Assembly: GCA_014529385.2 (NCBI GenBank)
Contig: CM043963.1
Span: 93,899,912 to 93,963,911 of the forward strand
Reading direction: 5' to 3'
Source: Adiantum capillus-veneris
Lineage: Eukaryota; Streptophyta; Polypodiopsida; Polypodiales; Pteridaceae
DNA length: 64,000 nucleotides
Both the position numbers and the translations under genes were made by a program. Positions within the stretch are counted from its first letter, which is position 1, and each line of letters opens with the position of its first letter. Under the pieces are notes generated by a model. That model had not been told where the DNA came from. It saw nothing but the letters and a program-made list of their open reading frames with translations, and searched no databases. Of this stretch, positions 33,601-46,876 are shown piece after piece.

Positions 33601-34523
33601 TGGCTCTCCCTAACCGAGCTCACAAGTCAATACAACCTACAACCTTGGGAAATATCATTGATTGAAAGCAGGAAGTCCCTCTTCCCAAAAGAGCTAGAGT
33701 GGACTCTCTCAAGCGACCTTGACCCCTCCTCCAAGGCTTTGTATTGGTCAAGTGGAAGTGCTCTGCATAACCCCCCCACTCTAGCCCCAAAACTAGTGGA
33801 ACCACTTCACACTTCACTCAACAGAAAATGGAAAACTACACTGGATCGCCAGCAATGGACATTCAAATTTCAGGCAATTTGGAATAGAGGAATCCCAGCC
33901 AAACATTCCATTCTACTTTGGTTAATCATGCACAAAGCAGTTTGGAATGGGCATAGAATGAGGACTGCAGGGTTAGGAACTAGGCTCTGCATGTGATGCA
34001 ACAGTGTTGAGGAGGACATCCCTCATCTATTCATGAACTGCCCTAAAAGTATAGAGATTTTGTCACCTCTGATTGATGGGCTAGGATGCACGTTAAATTG
34101 GAAACAACTACTGTTAGGGGATTCAGTGTCGTTATTTTCAGTGGTTTGAAATAGTATAAGAGGGGAATTTTTCTGGATCATTTGGTCTGACCGAAATGAC
34201 AAGTTGTTTAACATAGCTTACCAGACTAAAAGTCAAGTCTGAGAGAACTTTTTCACTGCTTTTCCCTATAGGTGAATCAGCTAAATCTTGATCAATGTCG
34301 AGTGTATGAAGCCAGCTTCAAGGTACTCACGGATTGTATGAGCTACTACAACAGTGCCAACATCAACAAACAGCAAGAGGTGCTTCTCGATGGCTCCTAT
34401 ACTCACCTGCAGAGGATGTTGGACGAATGCAGAGCAGATCTTGAAAGACTAAGAAGGCTACATAGCAATGGAATCCGGCTAGTTGCCCGCATGCATGATT
34501 TTTTGGAAAATTTGACAGCGTAG
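30601..34523 (+). pseudogene. LINE ORF2: endonuclease, reverse transcriptase, zf-RVT
   Basis: ORF2 nicks target DNA and copies LINE RNA onto it. It starts at ATG 30601 (KVVSWNIKG). A frameshift follows at about 30630, then a TGA at about 30771 where Trp would fit. Endonuclease landmarks are IIGLHEIK, LIGDFNMVE and ISDHYPLV (catalytic His) up to 31280. Reverse transcriptase runs from about 31685 to 32960 with DLDGLPAEFYQ, NWRPLTILNSAYKIFAK, EQKGFIKGRR and the catalytic FADDT at about 32670. Frameshifts lie near 32330 and 32640. A zf-RVT segment (HSILLWLIMHKAVWNG) is at about 33910. A final coiled-coil-like 83-codon segment ends at 34523. Confidence 0.9.
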
Positions 34524-34667
34524 AAAGCGATTTTAAACACCAAGTTTGTTTTGTAACTATTGACCGAACAATACCCTTTGCGGTAGTTTTTTGTAATTAC
34601 ACTCCTTCTTTAATATAAATCTGCTCTCGCCCTTTATGGGGAAAAAAAAAAGAAACATAGAGAGAGA

Positions 34668-36304
34668 AAAAAGATCAACACAATACTAGGACACAAGATG
34701 GGTTGGTCCCCTCGTAAAGAGTATCTTTATTATTGAGGAGAAGTCATCGTACAAGCACTTGAATGGGATGTATTCCCACGTTTGTTCTGTATCTTTTTTC
34801 TTGAAAATTTGGCAATGTTTTTTTTTTTTTTTTGGGGGGGGGGGGGCTAAAATTGAACTTTCTATGATTTCTTTGGTAGTGTTAATGAAAGCTCTAGGTA
34901 TTGTTGATTCTATAGGTGGGTTCCATAACACATATCTATTCTTCCTTGAGTTTTGGGGCACCTAATATCCCATATAGTGTTACTAACAACAACACATCGA
35001 TGGGAAAGTTTTTTTAAGCAACTTAAATTAGAGTCATGTTGGGTTAGCAAGTATAGGTCCCTCAACATTGATAATTTGATAGGAAAAAATATGTTAGCTT
35101 TGTAGCATATATCAATATTTAATCATACATTCCAAATTTTTAGACTCGGTGAACTTGGAAGCCTCTGCTTCCTAATCTCAGGGCAAAACCCTATTCTCCG
35201 GAATCTCTGTTCCTTAATTGGAATTCTTGAGAACCAACACTCTCAACTTTGGAACTCACAGTCGAGTCTCAGGGCATGGCATCCTTGTGGTTCTATTCTG
35301 AGTCTACATCAAGAGTCCTCTTAGCATCAACTCTTCCCTCCTTGAGAATATTTACTCCCTGATCCCAATCAAGAGTCTACCACTCTCAGATTTTCTGCAT
35401 CTACTTCCAATCTTAGGGTGCAAGACCCGTTGAGCTGATCTAGCTCTGTTTCCACAAAGCGCTTTCAGAGGCTCTTGCCCTCCTCTACTCCTACTCCTTC
35501 GTGCGAAGGGAGAACACATGCATTCGAACACTCATAAGACTAGATCATTTAAACATGAAAAGTATCACCTTTGAAGACTTGAAACTGTGCTCTTGGGTTA
35601 TATTAGCCCCATCTACGTTGTTTATGGGTTGAAAACAGAGAAAATCAACAACTTCTCATGATGCAAACAATCTCCAAAGGTACTTCTTTGCCATGGAACT
35701 CATCCACGTGGTCTTGGGGGACATCTAATACACTTGGGGCAACCGTAGGAATCCACTGAATTTTGTCATAATGACTGAAATCATCGATAGCATAGACAGA
35801 ATTCTGGGGGCCAGCTCTGAATTAGTGCTAAATTTGGACTCTTTTGCACTCAGATTAATTCCAGAATGGAGGGCAACATAGCTCAGGATACAGGGACCAG
35901 TACAGGGATTGTTTAGAGCTGAAAACAGATCATAACCAGAAATTACAGCGGTCAAAAATTGACTGTTTTGGGCTCTAATAGAAGGGTTTTGATCAATGAA
36001 AGTGTTTCCCTACTTGAGATATTTTTCAAAGCTTGCAATAGTACCGTTATGCTGCCGAAATCCTGTCAGAATAAGTGAAAACGAGCAGATAACAGGTTTG
36101 AATTTTGGAAATCCCTATCTTTGCAACTTTCCTCTTGTTAATAATAAAGAAATGCCGCAAGGGGCTCCAGACTTCGGGGTCAATTTGGTGTTGAGAGAAG
36201 AAGTGATTTGAAGTCTGTGTGTGAATGAGAAGTCCAGGTATTTAAGTGATAGTATCACCGCTTTATGAGACCATAGACCGGTTTTATGGTTCTATCGACG
36301 GGAT
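34668..36304. other. Unannotated stretch after the LINE
   Basis: No gene identified. A homopolymer pair T(16)G(13) lies at about 34819-34846. From 35150 to 35500 the sequence is CT-rich with repeated CTCAGGGCA and CAATCAAGAGTC words. 35700-36300 may belong to the retroelement whose gag follows, but I found no LTR pair or primer site. Confidence 0.4.
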
Positions 36305-36913
36305 TTGAACTCTTTCCTTAAAGAGTTTGCACAGGTGTCAGCATCTGCCAGGACAGAGCGTGTGCCACAGCCTAATAAGACTCACGAAGAGCAGAAACAA
36401 GAAGATCTGTTTACTGCACAACTCATGAGGATGGTTGGCAAGAATCCCAGAATGAAGAAGTTTATGAAATCACGCAAAGAGGATTCACAGGCTGAATCGT
36501 CTCATCATGCCACAGACAAATTGAAAGAACAAGTTCCTCCTATTGTAGAGCATCTTGAGAAGACACCATCAATGGCAACAGGTCCGAGTGCAACAAGCTA
36601 CACAGACATATGACCCAGCAGTGAATGGTAAAGGAGTAATGCACAGTTGCTTATGACGACCATTTCCATTCAGATTGCTACCCAACCTGGATACTTTGGT
36701 GGTGGGTCAATTTTTCAGGCCATGGCAAGGCAACCCACTAGTTTTCCAGGATTCATGCCAAGAGTTTCACCAAGAATGTTGCCTACTGAGGCAATGAACC
36801 CTCTTTATGCCAACATCGGTGTACAGTCAGGAGATCAGACCTTCTACAGTCCAGTTATGATGCCTGCACCATTTGTTAACATGGTTGAGGGGCAACAAAG
36901 ACTGGTGAGGTAA
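36305..36913 (+). pseudogene. Chromovirus-like gag fragment
   Basis: Two adjacent frames carry a gag N-terminal region resembling that of the nested chromovirus on the other strand at 18529-19133. Here LMRMVGKNPRMKKFMKS corresponds to VQNPRFMEFLQAP there, and GYFGGGSIFQAM to GHFGGGSVFQSM. A TGA at 36611 and a frameshift separate the parts, and nothing downstream resembles capsid or pol. It is a solitary 0.6-kb relic of a related element in the opposite orientation. Confidence 0.65.
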
Positions 36914-38317
36914 ATACAGAGAAGAAGATGCCTAAGGATTTGCCATTCTTATTGTCACGTGCGCACTTCACTTGCGTCACGTGGGCACACTTCTGCCATA
37001 GACTAGCATTAGTCATAGCCTAGCTTAGGATTGAGCCTCTCACTTTGTGAGCCTCTAGCAGGATGTGCATGTCCAGGCAGGTCATAGTTGCACACCCTCT
37101 CTTGCAACATCTTCTTCTTGCAAAAACTGATCTTCTTCTTTGAGTGAGGTCCTATGATGCTTTTATAGCTCCTAGCCACGGCACGAACAGCTGCTCGCAT
37201 AGAGATCGCGGCCGTTTTTTTTTTTTTTAATTGCGCTAGTTTGCCAGAAAAAGAGAGAGAGAAAACGCTGGATGATCTGTTGCCTTATTTATCAGTTGGC
37301 TGCCCACTTATTAAGTGGGCGGCCAGCGTATTTTAAAAATAGTCTGAATCTTCCCAAAAACTCAATAAAACCTTATAAGTTAAAAACGATGCTTTCACAG
37401 CACTTCCCAAGCGTCCCTGGATGCAATCACATGCACAGTTGCAATGCAGACATAGACTTCCTCGCGGGAAAGCGTCTGCTTTTCCAAAAAGCAATCCCGC
37501 TTTCTCAGAAAGCATCTGTTTTTCCTCAAAGTTTCCTCTGAACCCATCTTCATTCAAGTGCTTGCTTTTCCTTGTGCACAATTCTAACACAGTTCGGAAT
37601 TTCCTCTCAATTATGGATATCCCCTTTCAAATGCACCCGTCACCCACCTTGTGACGCATCAAGAATACCCATCACCTAGTCCTTTCCTACCGAACTTACG
37701 GTACAATCTCCTTCGCGATGCTCTATGTCACCCATCCTATGACGAATCAGAGATGTCCGTTTCTGGATGGTCGGATACTTCTTCCCGATGCTCCCTGTCA
37801 CCCTCCGATGTGATACATCAGAAGTACCCGTTCCTCGTGGCCTTACGGATATTCCCGTTCTCAGTGCTCCCATCATTACTTTGAATGACGCACTAGGAAT
37901 ACTCTATGCTCGGATGTCTCCAGTGAGAAAAACCCTCTCACTTAAAATTCCAATAATTCATTTAGAATTAATTTTTTTGGTGTTCAAAGCGAGAAAATCC
38001 TCACTTATAAATTCAATAATTCATTTAGAATTATTTTCCTGTCAGATAAAGCCACTTTAGCAACATGCATACTGACCCCATACCTCCGTAGAAGTGATGA
38101 CCGGTGGGGGGGAGTGCTCATGCAAGAGTCGCCATGCCTCGCCTGAATCCTGGCCCAAAAACAACTGATATAAATCATGCTTTAGCCGAGCTAGAAACGC
38201 CCTCTTTTTTTGTCGTACCAAACGCGGAGAAGCAATCCATGACTACCTGTGAGTAATGACACCTAGAAGTACCTTCCTCTGAAGTCGGGCTCTTGTCTCT
38301 TTGCACTTCTCATCATA
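36914..38317. other. Unannotated stretch with short repeats
   Basis: No gene seen. 37640-37890 contains loosely repeated CTATGTCACCC/GACGAATCAGA/GATGCTC words. 37922-38050 is a two-copy tandem repeat with a unit of about 66 bases around AATAATTCATTTAGAATTA. A T-run lies at about 37216-37228. Confidence 0.4.
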
Positions 38318-39040
38318 CTAGCTATTTTGGGGTGTGCTCCCAGAACGTCGGCGCTGTCCAGGCTCAATATAGGGGTATGCCTCTACTGCTGCATCCTGTA
38401 GTGTCTCTGTCAATATATATGTGAGCTCCCCTAAAGGTCTCTCTGGATCCTCTGTGCATAAGCGTCTGTAGATACCATCTATGTAGACATAATCAGTCTC
38501 TAAAGTAAAAGTGTATCGGGTATACATAGGTGTTTGTGCCAATCAAGCTGTGCTGAACTGGAATGAGATAATAAACGTGAGGAGAGCATGTTCTACTGGT
38601 ACCCCAATATGCTTGGGCCCGACTGTGAAGTCCTGAATAGAGGGTATGAAACTGGGCTGAGCCAAAACATAATCCATTGTGCTGGCCCCATGTCTACGAG
38701 GAAAGCAAGTGAACCCACTCGACGCTGGAAATCTTTGGAGGCCATTCAAGATGGCCAGTCCATGTGCAGTTCCCAAATCTATGAGATATCTCCCATATCC
38801 AGTGTGCTCTTCATCCTGCAAACACCTGGCCAGTCCTATATCACTGACATCCAATTCTCTCAACATTTCCTCTGAGGTATCGTAGAAAGCTGTCTGAGAC
38901 TGGCCCACCGTCCTGGCATTGAAGTCTCCCAAGAGAATGACATCTCCCTCCCTAGAGAACTCCCATTTGTCCTCATCCAATATCATGTAGGGTGACTCCC
39001 CCTTGGGCGATGCATAATGAGATGTGCTGGGGGCAAAATA

Positions 39041-39071
<31 letters not shown>

Positions 39072-39180
39072 CCCCATGGGGTCCCAACCGACCCTCTCAA
39101 GGCCCCCTCACACCATTGCCGATGTGGTATTTGCTTTTGATTGTGTAAATGGAATGTACACATATGAAATACTTCAATGC
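38318..39180 (-). pseudogene. LINE endonuclease fragment, minus strand
   Basis: Minus-frame segments show an endonuclease-exonuclease-phosphatase domain of a non-LTR retrotransposon: CYFAPSTSHYASPKG, VILLGDFNART (metal-binding Asp and Asn) and MDYVLAQPSF. A downstream stretch then resembles the linker before reverse transcriptase (38318-38542). A (CT)n run falls inside the N-terminal part near 39040-39071. Reverse transcriptase does not follow to the left. It is closely similar to the plus-strand copy at 40049. Confidence 0.8.
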
Positions 39181-40048
39181 TCTACTGACTCGAATGGGGC
39201 TAACTCCTCAAAATGAAGCACCTCCAGGGCTGATTTGATGCACCTTTAAATCCGTCTTGTGTGGGGTTGTAGATGGCCACCAAGGGGTAGATCTGGGGCT
39301 GATTTGAGCTCCCGATGTGAGAGGAATGAAGGGCTGATGACCAACTGCAAAAACACAGCAGGTCTGACAAGCTAAGTAGGGCTGAAAAGGCAGCTGATGA
39401 TGGACAGCGATGGGACCACTCGATGCGGCAAGGGAATGGACGAGAAGAGGCTCGATGGGCTGCTGAAAGGTCCAGGATGCAGCATGGAGTTTGCGTTAGT
39501 GGATGCGAGACTTTTCCAGCGAGGGAACGGGGCAAACACCAAAAAGTTGGGTTGCGGCTGATCTTGCAATGTCCTTGCAAAATGCCAAGGCACTGCTGAA
39601 AGAAAAAACAATGGGCTGATCTCCTAGCGCTTCAAACTGATGAAAAAATGCTATGGTTACTGGTTCCTTTACATTGACTTGTTAGGTACCAAGTCGGGAA
39701 AATGTGCAAATGTGCGCACATGTGAGTTTCAGGTGATAACTCACTGATCTGTGAACCGTTTGATGAAAGAAATGGACCGATGCATTCCTCTAGCCTAGAC
39801 CTAAATGGACGTCATGTCAGATGCCCACCAAAGTGTAAGAATATCTGTCAAACTGTGTGTACAAACCATTTATGCAAGAGGGTCGAAAACTCAAAAACCT
39901 TTCTGACACCCTCGACAATCTCAAGTGGCACCTTACCCGTTCATGTATGAACTGTGTTGTTGTAAGTAAACTCCACCAGAGGCAAAAACTTTTCCCACTG
40001 AGTCTTTTCATTGAGATATATGACTTTAAAAAGTCTAAAACATGGTGA
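39181..40048. other. Spacer between opposed LINE fragments
   Basis: No gene found. 39220-39620 has repeated GGGCTGAT and GCTGAAA words reminiscent of the LTR at 900-1290. 39840-40045 may be a decayed 5' part of the plus-strand LINE. Confidence 0.4.
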
Positions 40049-42170
40049 ATTATCATCTTGGGTGACTTCAATGCTAGGATTGCTCAGGAGCAGACAATAT
40101 TTTATGATACTTTAGAAAAGATGTTGAGGGAGCTCGATATTGTAGAGATGTGCCTATCTAGGCTATCACAAGATGTGGAGCATACTGAGTATGGCCGACA
40201 CTTGATAGACATGGGGTCTGCACATGGATTGGCCATTTTGAATGGCCTACAGAGGTTTCTAGCTGCAGGCAGTTTTACGTGCTTCCCACACAGACATGGA
40301 GCCAGTATAGTGGATTATGTCATGGCACAGCCTAACTTTATCTCTAGTATCCTCACAGTTGGACCCAGACCTATTGGCGTAGCAACGGATCACACCCTTC
40401 TGTCGATGGCCATCTCTTTCCAGTTCAAGTGGTAGCAGCTCCCACCCGCTACACCTTTACTCGAGAGACGGACTCTGTCTATATTGATGGGATATACGAA
40501 CGCTTGTGCACTGAGGAGCCAAGGCGACCTCTGGAGGAGCTCACTTCTATACTGACACACACATTGCATGATGCAACAGTAGAGGCATACCCACACACAC
40601 AGCCTGAGCAAAGATGACGTTCTAGGAGCATGCCCTAGAACAACTGGTATGATGAGGAGTGCCGCGAGACGAGAGCTTGACTCCAAAGAGAGATAAATTT
40701 TGGAGACATCACTCATAGATAGTCACAGGTTGCCTTTTGACTGACGCCTAGTGAGACGGAAGAAGAGGGCATTTCTTGCACGATTAGAGCAGGATCTATA
40801 TCAGATATTCTTGAGTCAAGACTCAGGTGAGCATGGATACTCTTCCATGAGAACTCCACTCCTCTTGCCATCACTTCTGCAAAGGCCTGGGGCCAGTACG
40901 CATCATCCCTGTACACAGAGCCTGGACAACCATCTCTTCCCGACTCCCCTGAGTCATGCCCACACAGATGTGCTTTTTTCACCGCTGAGATGGTGAAGAA
41001 GGCCATTGATAGGATGAGGACTGGGAGAGCATATGATCATGATGGTTTGGCAGCAAAGCATTTATACATGCGAAGGATTTTCTTGCAGAGCTTATAGCGA
41101 TGATGTTTAACCGTGCCATGTCTGAGGGCTTGCATGATACTTGGAGCTTATCCACTTTTGTGTCTATCTTCAAGTCAGGAGACCCTATGGAGCATGGGAA
41201 CTACCACACTATCATGATTGGACACACACTGGCACAATTGTATGCATCTATTCTTGAGAAGCAGCTAAGTAGATGGGCAGAGCAAGAGGGTGTACGAGCC
41301 GCAGGGTAGGCGGGGTTCAGGAGAGTTTTTTCTACTCTTGATCACATTCTGACACTCAGAGCCATCATTGAGGACGGCAAGGAAAAAGGAGACAGATTTA
41401 TTGCAGCTTTGTGGACTTCCGCAAAGCATTTGACACAGTACAGAGCTAGATTGATGCGCAAGCTATAGGAGATGGGAGTGCCCATAGAGCTGATTTGGGG
41501 GATCATGGAACTATACATAATATAGGTCAATATTGGCACATGTACGCATTATCGGGGTGAAACAGCGATGCCCACTATCTCCTACACTATTTGGTATGTA
41601 TGTAAATGAGGTTTCAGGCTACATTGAGAAAGATGGTGATAGAGGTGCCCAGTTGGCAGGGACATGGATTCAACTATTGTTATATGCTAATGATATTGTG
41701 TCGATTTCTGACTCTCTAGAGGGGATGCAACGTCATTTGGATGCATTGCACAGGTTTGCTCATGATAGTGGTTTGTCTGTCAACCTTGGCAAAACCAAGG
41801 TTACCCCACAGTGAGAAGATCAACAACGACATTTACATAGGTCATGAGATAGTGGAGTATAGAGATGCTTACACTTATCTGGGGGTGATCTTTACCAGGC
41901 CTATATTTTCATTGAGGAGAGCAACAGAGACTAGATTGACCAGAGCCTATGCAGCATTGGGTGTGGATTGGAGAGGATGTGTTCACAGATCCAATTTCAG
42001 GAGCCTCGAACAAAGCTCTGGCTTTTTGACACTCTAGTGGCTTTTGCATTGTTATAGGGAATTCAGATATGGGGGCCTTCCGTGGACCACCACAGGAGGC
42101 AAGGTCGCATTGGCGGATGTGTTGTAAAAAAGGCCCTAGAGGAATGCCTGTGCATTTGACACCATGTCAA
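40049..42170 (+). pseudogene. LINE endonuclease and reverse transcriptase, plus strand
   Basis: The endonuclease part begins at LGDFNARI (about 40060), continues through LIDMGSAHGLAILNGLQRF, and ends near 40435. Reverse transcriptase pieces follow: AIDRMRTGRAYDHDGLAAKH (about 41000), FVSIFKSGDPMEHGNYHT (about 41160), a GFRRVFSTLDHI block (about 41310) and LLLYANDIVSIS (about 41680). The catalytic YADD box reads YAND, and numerous frameshifts and stops occur, so it is dead. The frame fades after IQIWGPSVDHH near 42090. It shares family with the minus-strand fragment at 38318-39180. Confidence 0.85.
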
Positions 42171-42341
42171 ACAAAAGCTTTGATAGGGTAGCCTCTACAA
42201 ACTTTCCATTGTACCCTTTGTTGTCCATATCAAGAACAAGTAGTGAAGTGCTTTTAAAGAGTGCTTGATGCATCAAGTGAAGCATATGGGACTTTACTCA
42301 CAATGAAGCTCAGAAATGATAGATAGGTTTTGTGATTATGA

Positions 42342-43838
<1,497 letters not shown>

Positions 43839-44472
43839 ACATGTAGCCTCTAAGCAATTTCACACTAGATGGATATGCTAGAAATTTATTCCCTAGCTAT
43901 CCTGAATGGAAAGACGACTGCGTACTACTAGTGGTGGATTACGGATGTATCGACAATTGCAATGAATGCCATTTGAGCTAAGGATTCCGCTTTTGGGTTT
44001 TATCCAAGGAGATGATGATGGAGGACAATCCATTGCAAGAAGTACGCATCCAATTATGTATACAGACCCATGATTTGTTTCTATTTGAATCGAGGTTTAT
44101 AGCCTACCATTCTTGTAATGTCAGACTTGATAAACATCATTTGTTAAGCATATATATTGTGTTTCACCTCTTTTATGGGTCTTATATGAAGCCATGTTTC
44201 CAAAGCATTGCATGGGCAAGTGAGAGAAGTTGATATGTTTGTTTGTTTGTTTTTGTTTCTTGTTTTGTTGTGGAGGCTTGCCTTAGAGAAGAAGGGAATT
44301 AAGCATACATGAGGCATTGAATGATGATCTTCATTTTATTCTTGCAAAGTTGTTTCCTTGAAGGTAGATTGAACTTTTAGGTTATCTTTTGGAGGATGCT
44401 AATAAGGCCCTCTATGGCCTGGCTTAAAAACATGGACATCTGCTAGGAAGGCTACTATGCAAGCCTCATTGG
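43839..44472. other. 3' flank of NAD(P)-binding gene
   Basis: No further coding signal. It probably contains the 3' untranslated region; GTTTGTTTGTTTTTGTTTC at about 44240 is a simple T/G run. The Ty3 element follows. Confidence 0.45.
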
Positions 44473-44477
44473 CCAAT

Positions 44478-44705
44478 TGTCAAGGCTAGGGACTTGCTAC
44501 GCGCCGTGTGCGAGCCACAAAGGCTCATAGCACACAGTCATACAACAGACAAGCTTACAAGGAAGAATGGTGTGTCACTCACCTTCCTGCGTAGTTGTGA
44601 ATGAAGGATTCCCGCGCCGCGAAGAAGAGGGAGATGTCGCTATGCCGCGCTCAACCGCCTCGCCGCCGTCGTGCCGCCGCAACGCTCGATCACACACACA
44701 CACTC

Positions 44706-44749
<44 letters not shown>

Positions 44750-45050
44750 GTACACACACACACACAAGGAGATGGTGAAGGAGAAGGTGGAGATGGAGCA
44801 AGAGCAGCTTCTATTGCACAATGAGAGAATGAGTAAAAATTAGGTTTAGTGGCTTTTATATGAGCTCACCCCATTCACACTTGGGCGCCCATACTTAGCC
44901 AACTAACTCCTTGAATATTCCAGTTAGAGTGCGCCTGTCATCGGCGATCACCCTTACCCTGTTCCTATTGGTCCGACAAGCCCGGTACCTGACTCTAAAT
45001 AATACAACGTTTATAGATCATAAGGTGTCCGTGTGCCGTGAGGGTTAACA
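44478..45050 (-). repeat. Ty3 element 3' LTR
   Basis: 573 bp, TGTCAAGG...GGTTAACA on the plus strand. It contains a (CT)n(CA)n microsatellite at about 44695-44766 and a minus-strand TATAAAAG box at 44853-44860. Confidence 0.97.
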
Positions 45051-45063
45051 TGCCCCCCTTCCT
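45051..45063 (-). other. Ty3 element polypurine tract (terminal)
   Basis: The minus strand reads AGGAAGGGGGGCA directly before the LTR start TGTTAACCC. The same AGGAAGGGGGG core recurs at 47066-47079 and 47378-47390. Confidence 0.9.
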
Positions 45064-46417
45064 GATGTAGATTCCGTCCTCGGAAGCTATCCAGTTGAAG
45101 CTCGTTCGTCGAGATGGGAGAGCAGTCGACATGGATGTGCGTAGTCTTCTTCAATCACTGCAAAATCAAACAACATTGCCACAGTAATTGCATTCTCATA
45201 TACAATTAAAAATCATATGAAATAGACAGACAAATTGATTGGTAACAGAATTTTAGACAATTTGTCAGTAATAAACATTAAATTGCAATATAATCAAATG
45301 CATAAACAGATGTAAAGGTAAAAAATTAAACAAGTCCGGGGTCGCTAATTTAACGGTCAAAAGGCACTAGAGCTCGACTATTAATACCATGGGTAACTTC
45401 TCAATTTTTTCTGGTCAATTAAGTTGTTTAATCGCGAGAGCCAAGTATTTGATGTTCGAGGGCTGACTAAAGGCTATACCTAGAAGACCTTGTAGTTAAG
45501 CTACGATAAAAGGAATTTCTCATGAAATCATCGCCTGACTGATTACCTTTTCTTTGACCCCCCAAAGTCTTTTCACATTGATTCAATTTTGATGTGTGTG
45601 CTTATTTTGTATGCCTTGGGTTTTTTGTTTTTCAAGGAAAAGCGCCCACACTGGGAACCTCTAGGGCTCTAGTACCATAGGCGATACATGTGAGTGAAGT
45701 ACCAATTTAAGCAAGGATTTCTCTTCCAACTTGAAATTTTACATTGTGGCACTTTGATTTTTTGTTTGTTCATTTTCAGCATTTTAATTTTGTAACTTTG
45801 GGGGGTCATATAACACTGTTACCCTCCCTAGGCTCATCACATTAGTAAACTCCCTTTATAATACTTAAGCTAAAGGTCAATAGGGTTAAGACCACTAGAA
45901 AGCCCTAGTACATTTCACACAATGCTGCCTATATCGGATTAAGAACCTAAGTAACCATTGTTTATTAGGAAGGCATTCCCCATGGTATTAAGAGAAGATT
46001 TCTAATACCTAGCTAGGTCAAACTAGCTTAGTCGGACTGCTTGATTTTTAAACCTAGACAAGTGATTATGACAAAACATTACATTGAATTAAATGTTTGA
46101 TACTAAGCAAATGCGCTGAATATTATGCTACCAATCACAATCAAAGCAGACAAACATGGATGCAAAAAGATAAGGGCAATGCTAATGGACATAAAACACC
46201 TGTTTGTGTTGATGGTCGCGCTTGATTTGAAGTGTGAACGAGAGAAAGGTTCCATGAAGGTCCAAATCCTATCAATAGCAACACGCTCCTGTACACACTA
46301 GGAAACAAAAGGAATACCTCCAGAAGACACATTAGTGGGAAAAGGTACCAACACTTATTGAACACAACAAAAAACATAAGGAACCCTAACCTAATTATTT
46401 GCACTCCCCCTAAAGAG
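45064..46417 (-). other. 3' non-coding region of the Ty3 element
   Basis: About 1.35 kb of AT-rich sequence between the accessory ORF and the polypurine tract. A minus ORF at 46141-46404 (87 codons, hydrophobic N-terminal half) shows no recognised domain. Nothing else is supported. Confidence 0.5.
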
Positions 46418-46876
46418 TCAAGGGAATAGGATATTGTAGAGGTTGGGGGAAAACCCTAAAGCTAAACCCCTATCCTCGTCGTCAAGATAAACAAAGTCAT
46501 CATCCATGAGACCATATGTGCCATCCGTGTAGTCATGTAAATTTTCTTCTTCATCATAGGTGCCCATGTTTACTAAAAAGGTCACTAGACGCCTATAGTC
46601 ATCTTGGTCAAAAGGGTAGGCTTGTGCAATGGGAGAAACGCTCTCTACTAAGTATGGATCAGACGTGGTCAAGAGACGTATCAGCCATTTTAACTCCTCA
46701 AAATTCCTCTCACATGCTAGCGTACCTATCAAATCCCATTCACATGCAAGCACTGGAAAGACCATGTGAAATATTTGTGAAAAGTAACGAGGGTACCTCT
46801 CACCCAAGGCAGGAGTGGATGACTCTAGCGTACTAGCCATATCTGTACACGCAAATAGATGATGGTTAGAGTGCAA
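46418..46876 (-). CDS. Accessory 3' ORF of the Ty3 element, unknown function
   Basis: An intact 152-codon ORF lies between pol and the 3' LTR. The internal Met at codon 13 (46840, MASTLESSTPALGERY) may be the true start. Just upstream of it the minus strand reads CTCTAACC then TTTGCGTGTACAG, a branch-point and acceptor-like pair ending one or two bases before that ATG, suggesting expression from a spliced RNA. The protein is acidic (DEEENLHDYTDGTYGLMDDD) with a repeated ACEWDLIGTLACERNF segment. It has no signal peptide or transmembrane helix, so it is unlike an envelope. I do not recognise the family. Confidence 0.55.
   Translation of the reverse strand: MHSNHHLFACTDMASTLESSTPALGERYPRYFSQIFHMVFPVLACEWDLIGTLACERNFEELKWLIRLLTTSDPYLVESVSPIAQAYPFDQDDYRRLVTFLVNMGTYDEEENLHDYTDGTYGLMDDDFVYLDDEDRGLALGFSPNLYNILFP

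Larger units (their letters stand above)
28983..34650 (+). mobile_element. L1-type LINE, nearly full length
   Basis: The element has two ORFs in plant L1 order and a 3' A-rich tail at 34642-34651. It is bounded by a perfect 17-bp target duplication AGAAACATAGAGAGAGA (28966-28982 and 34651-34667). It runs from a 5' leader through ORF1, endonuclease, reverse transcriptase and a C-terminal zinc-finger region. Several frameshifts and stops make it inactive, but both ends are preserved, which is uncommon for LINEs. Confidence 0.93.

Noticed and set aside
34778-34961. Minus ORF across the T16G13 run
   Set aside because: The ORF depends on homopolymers (PPPPKKKKK) with no domain; the run may be a minus-strand poly(A) scar but no retrogene body was found.
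44567-44843. Plus-strand ORFs inside the Ty3 LTRs (also 57605-57895)
   Set aside because: They translate the CT/CA microsatellite (SLSLSL, THTHTH) on the antisense strand of an LTR; no independent evidence of coding.
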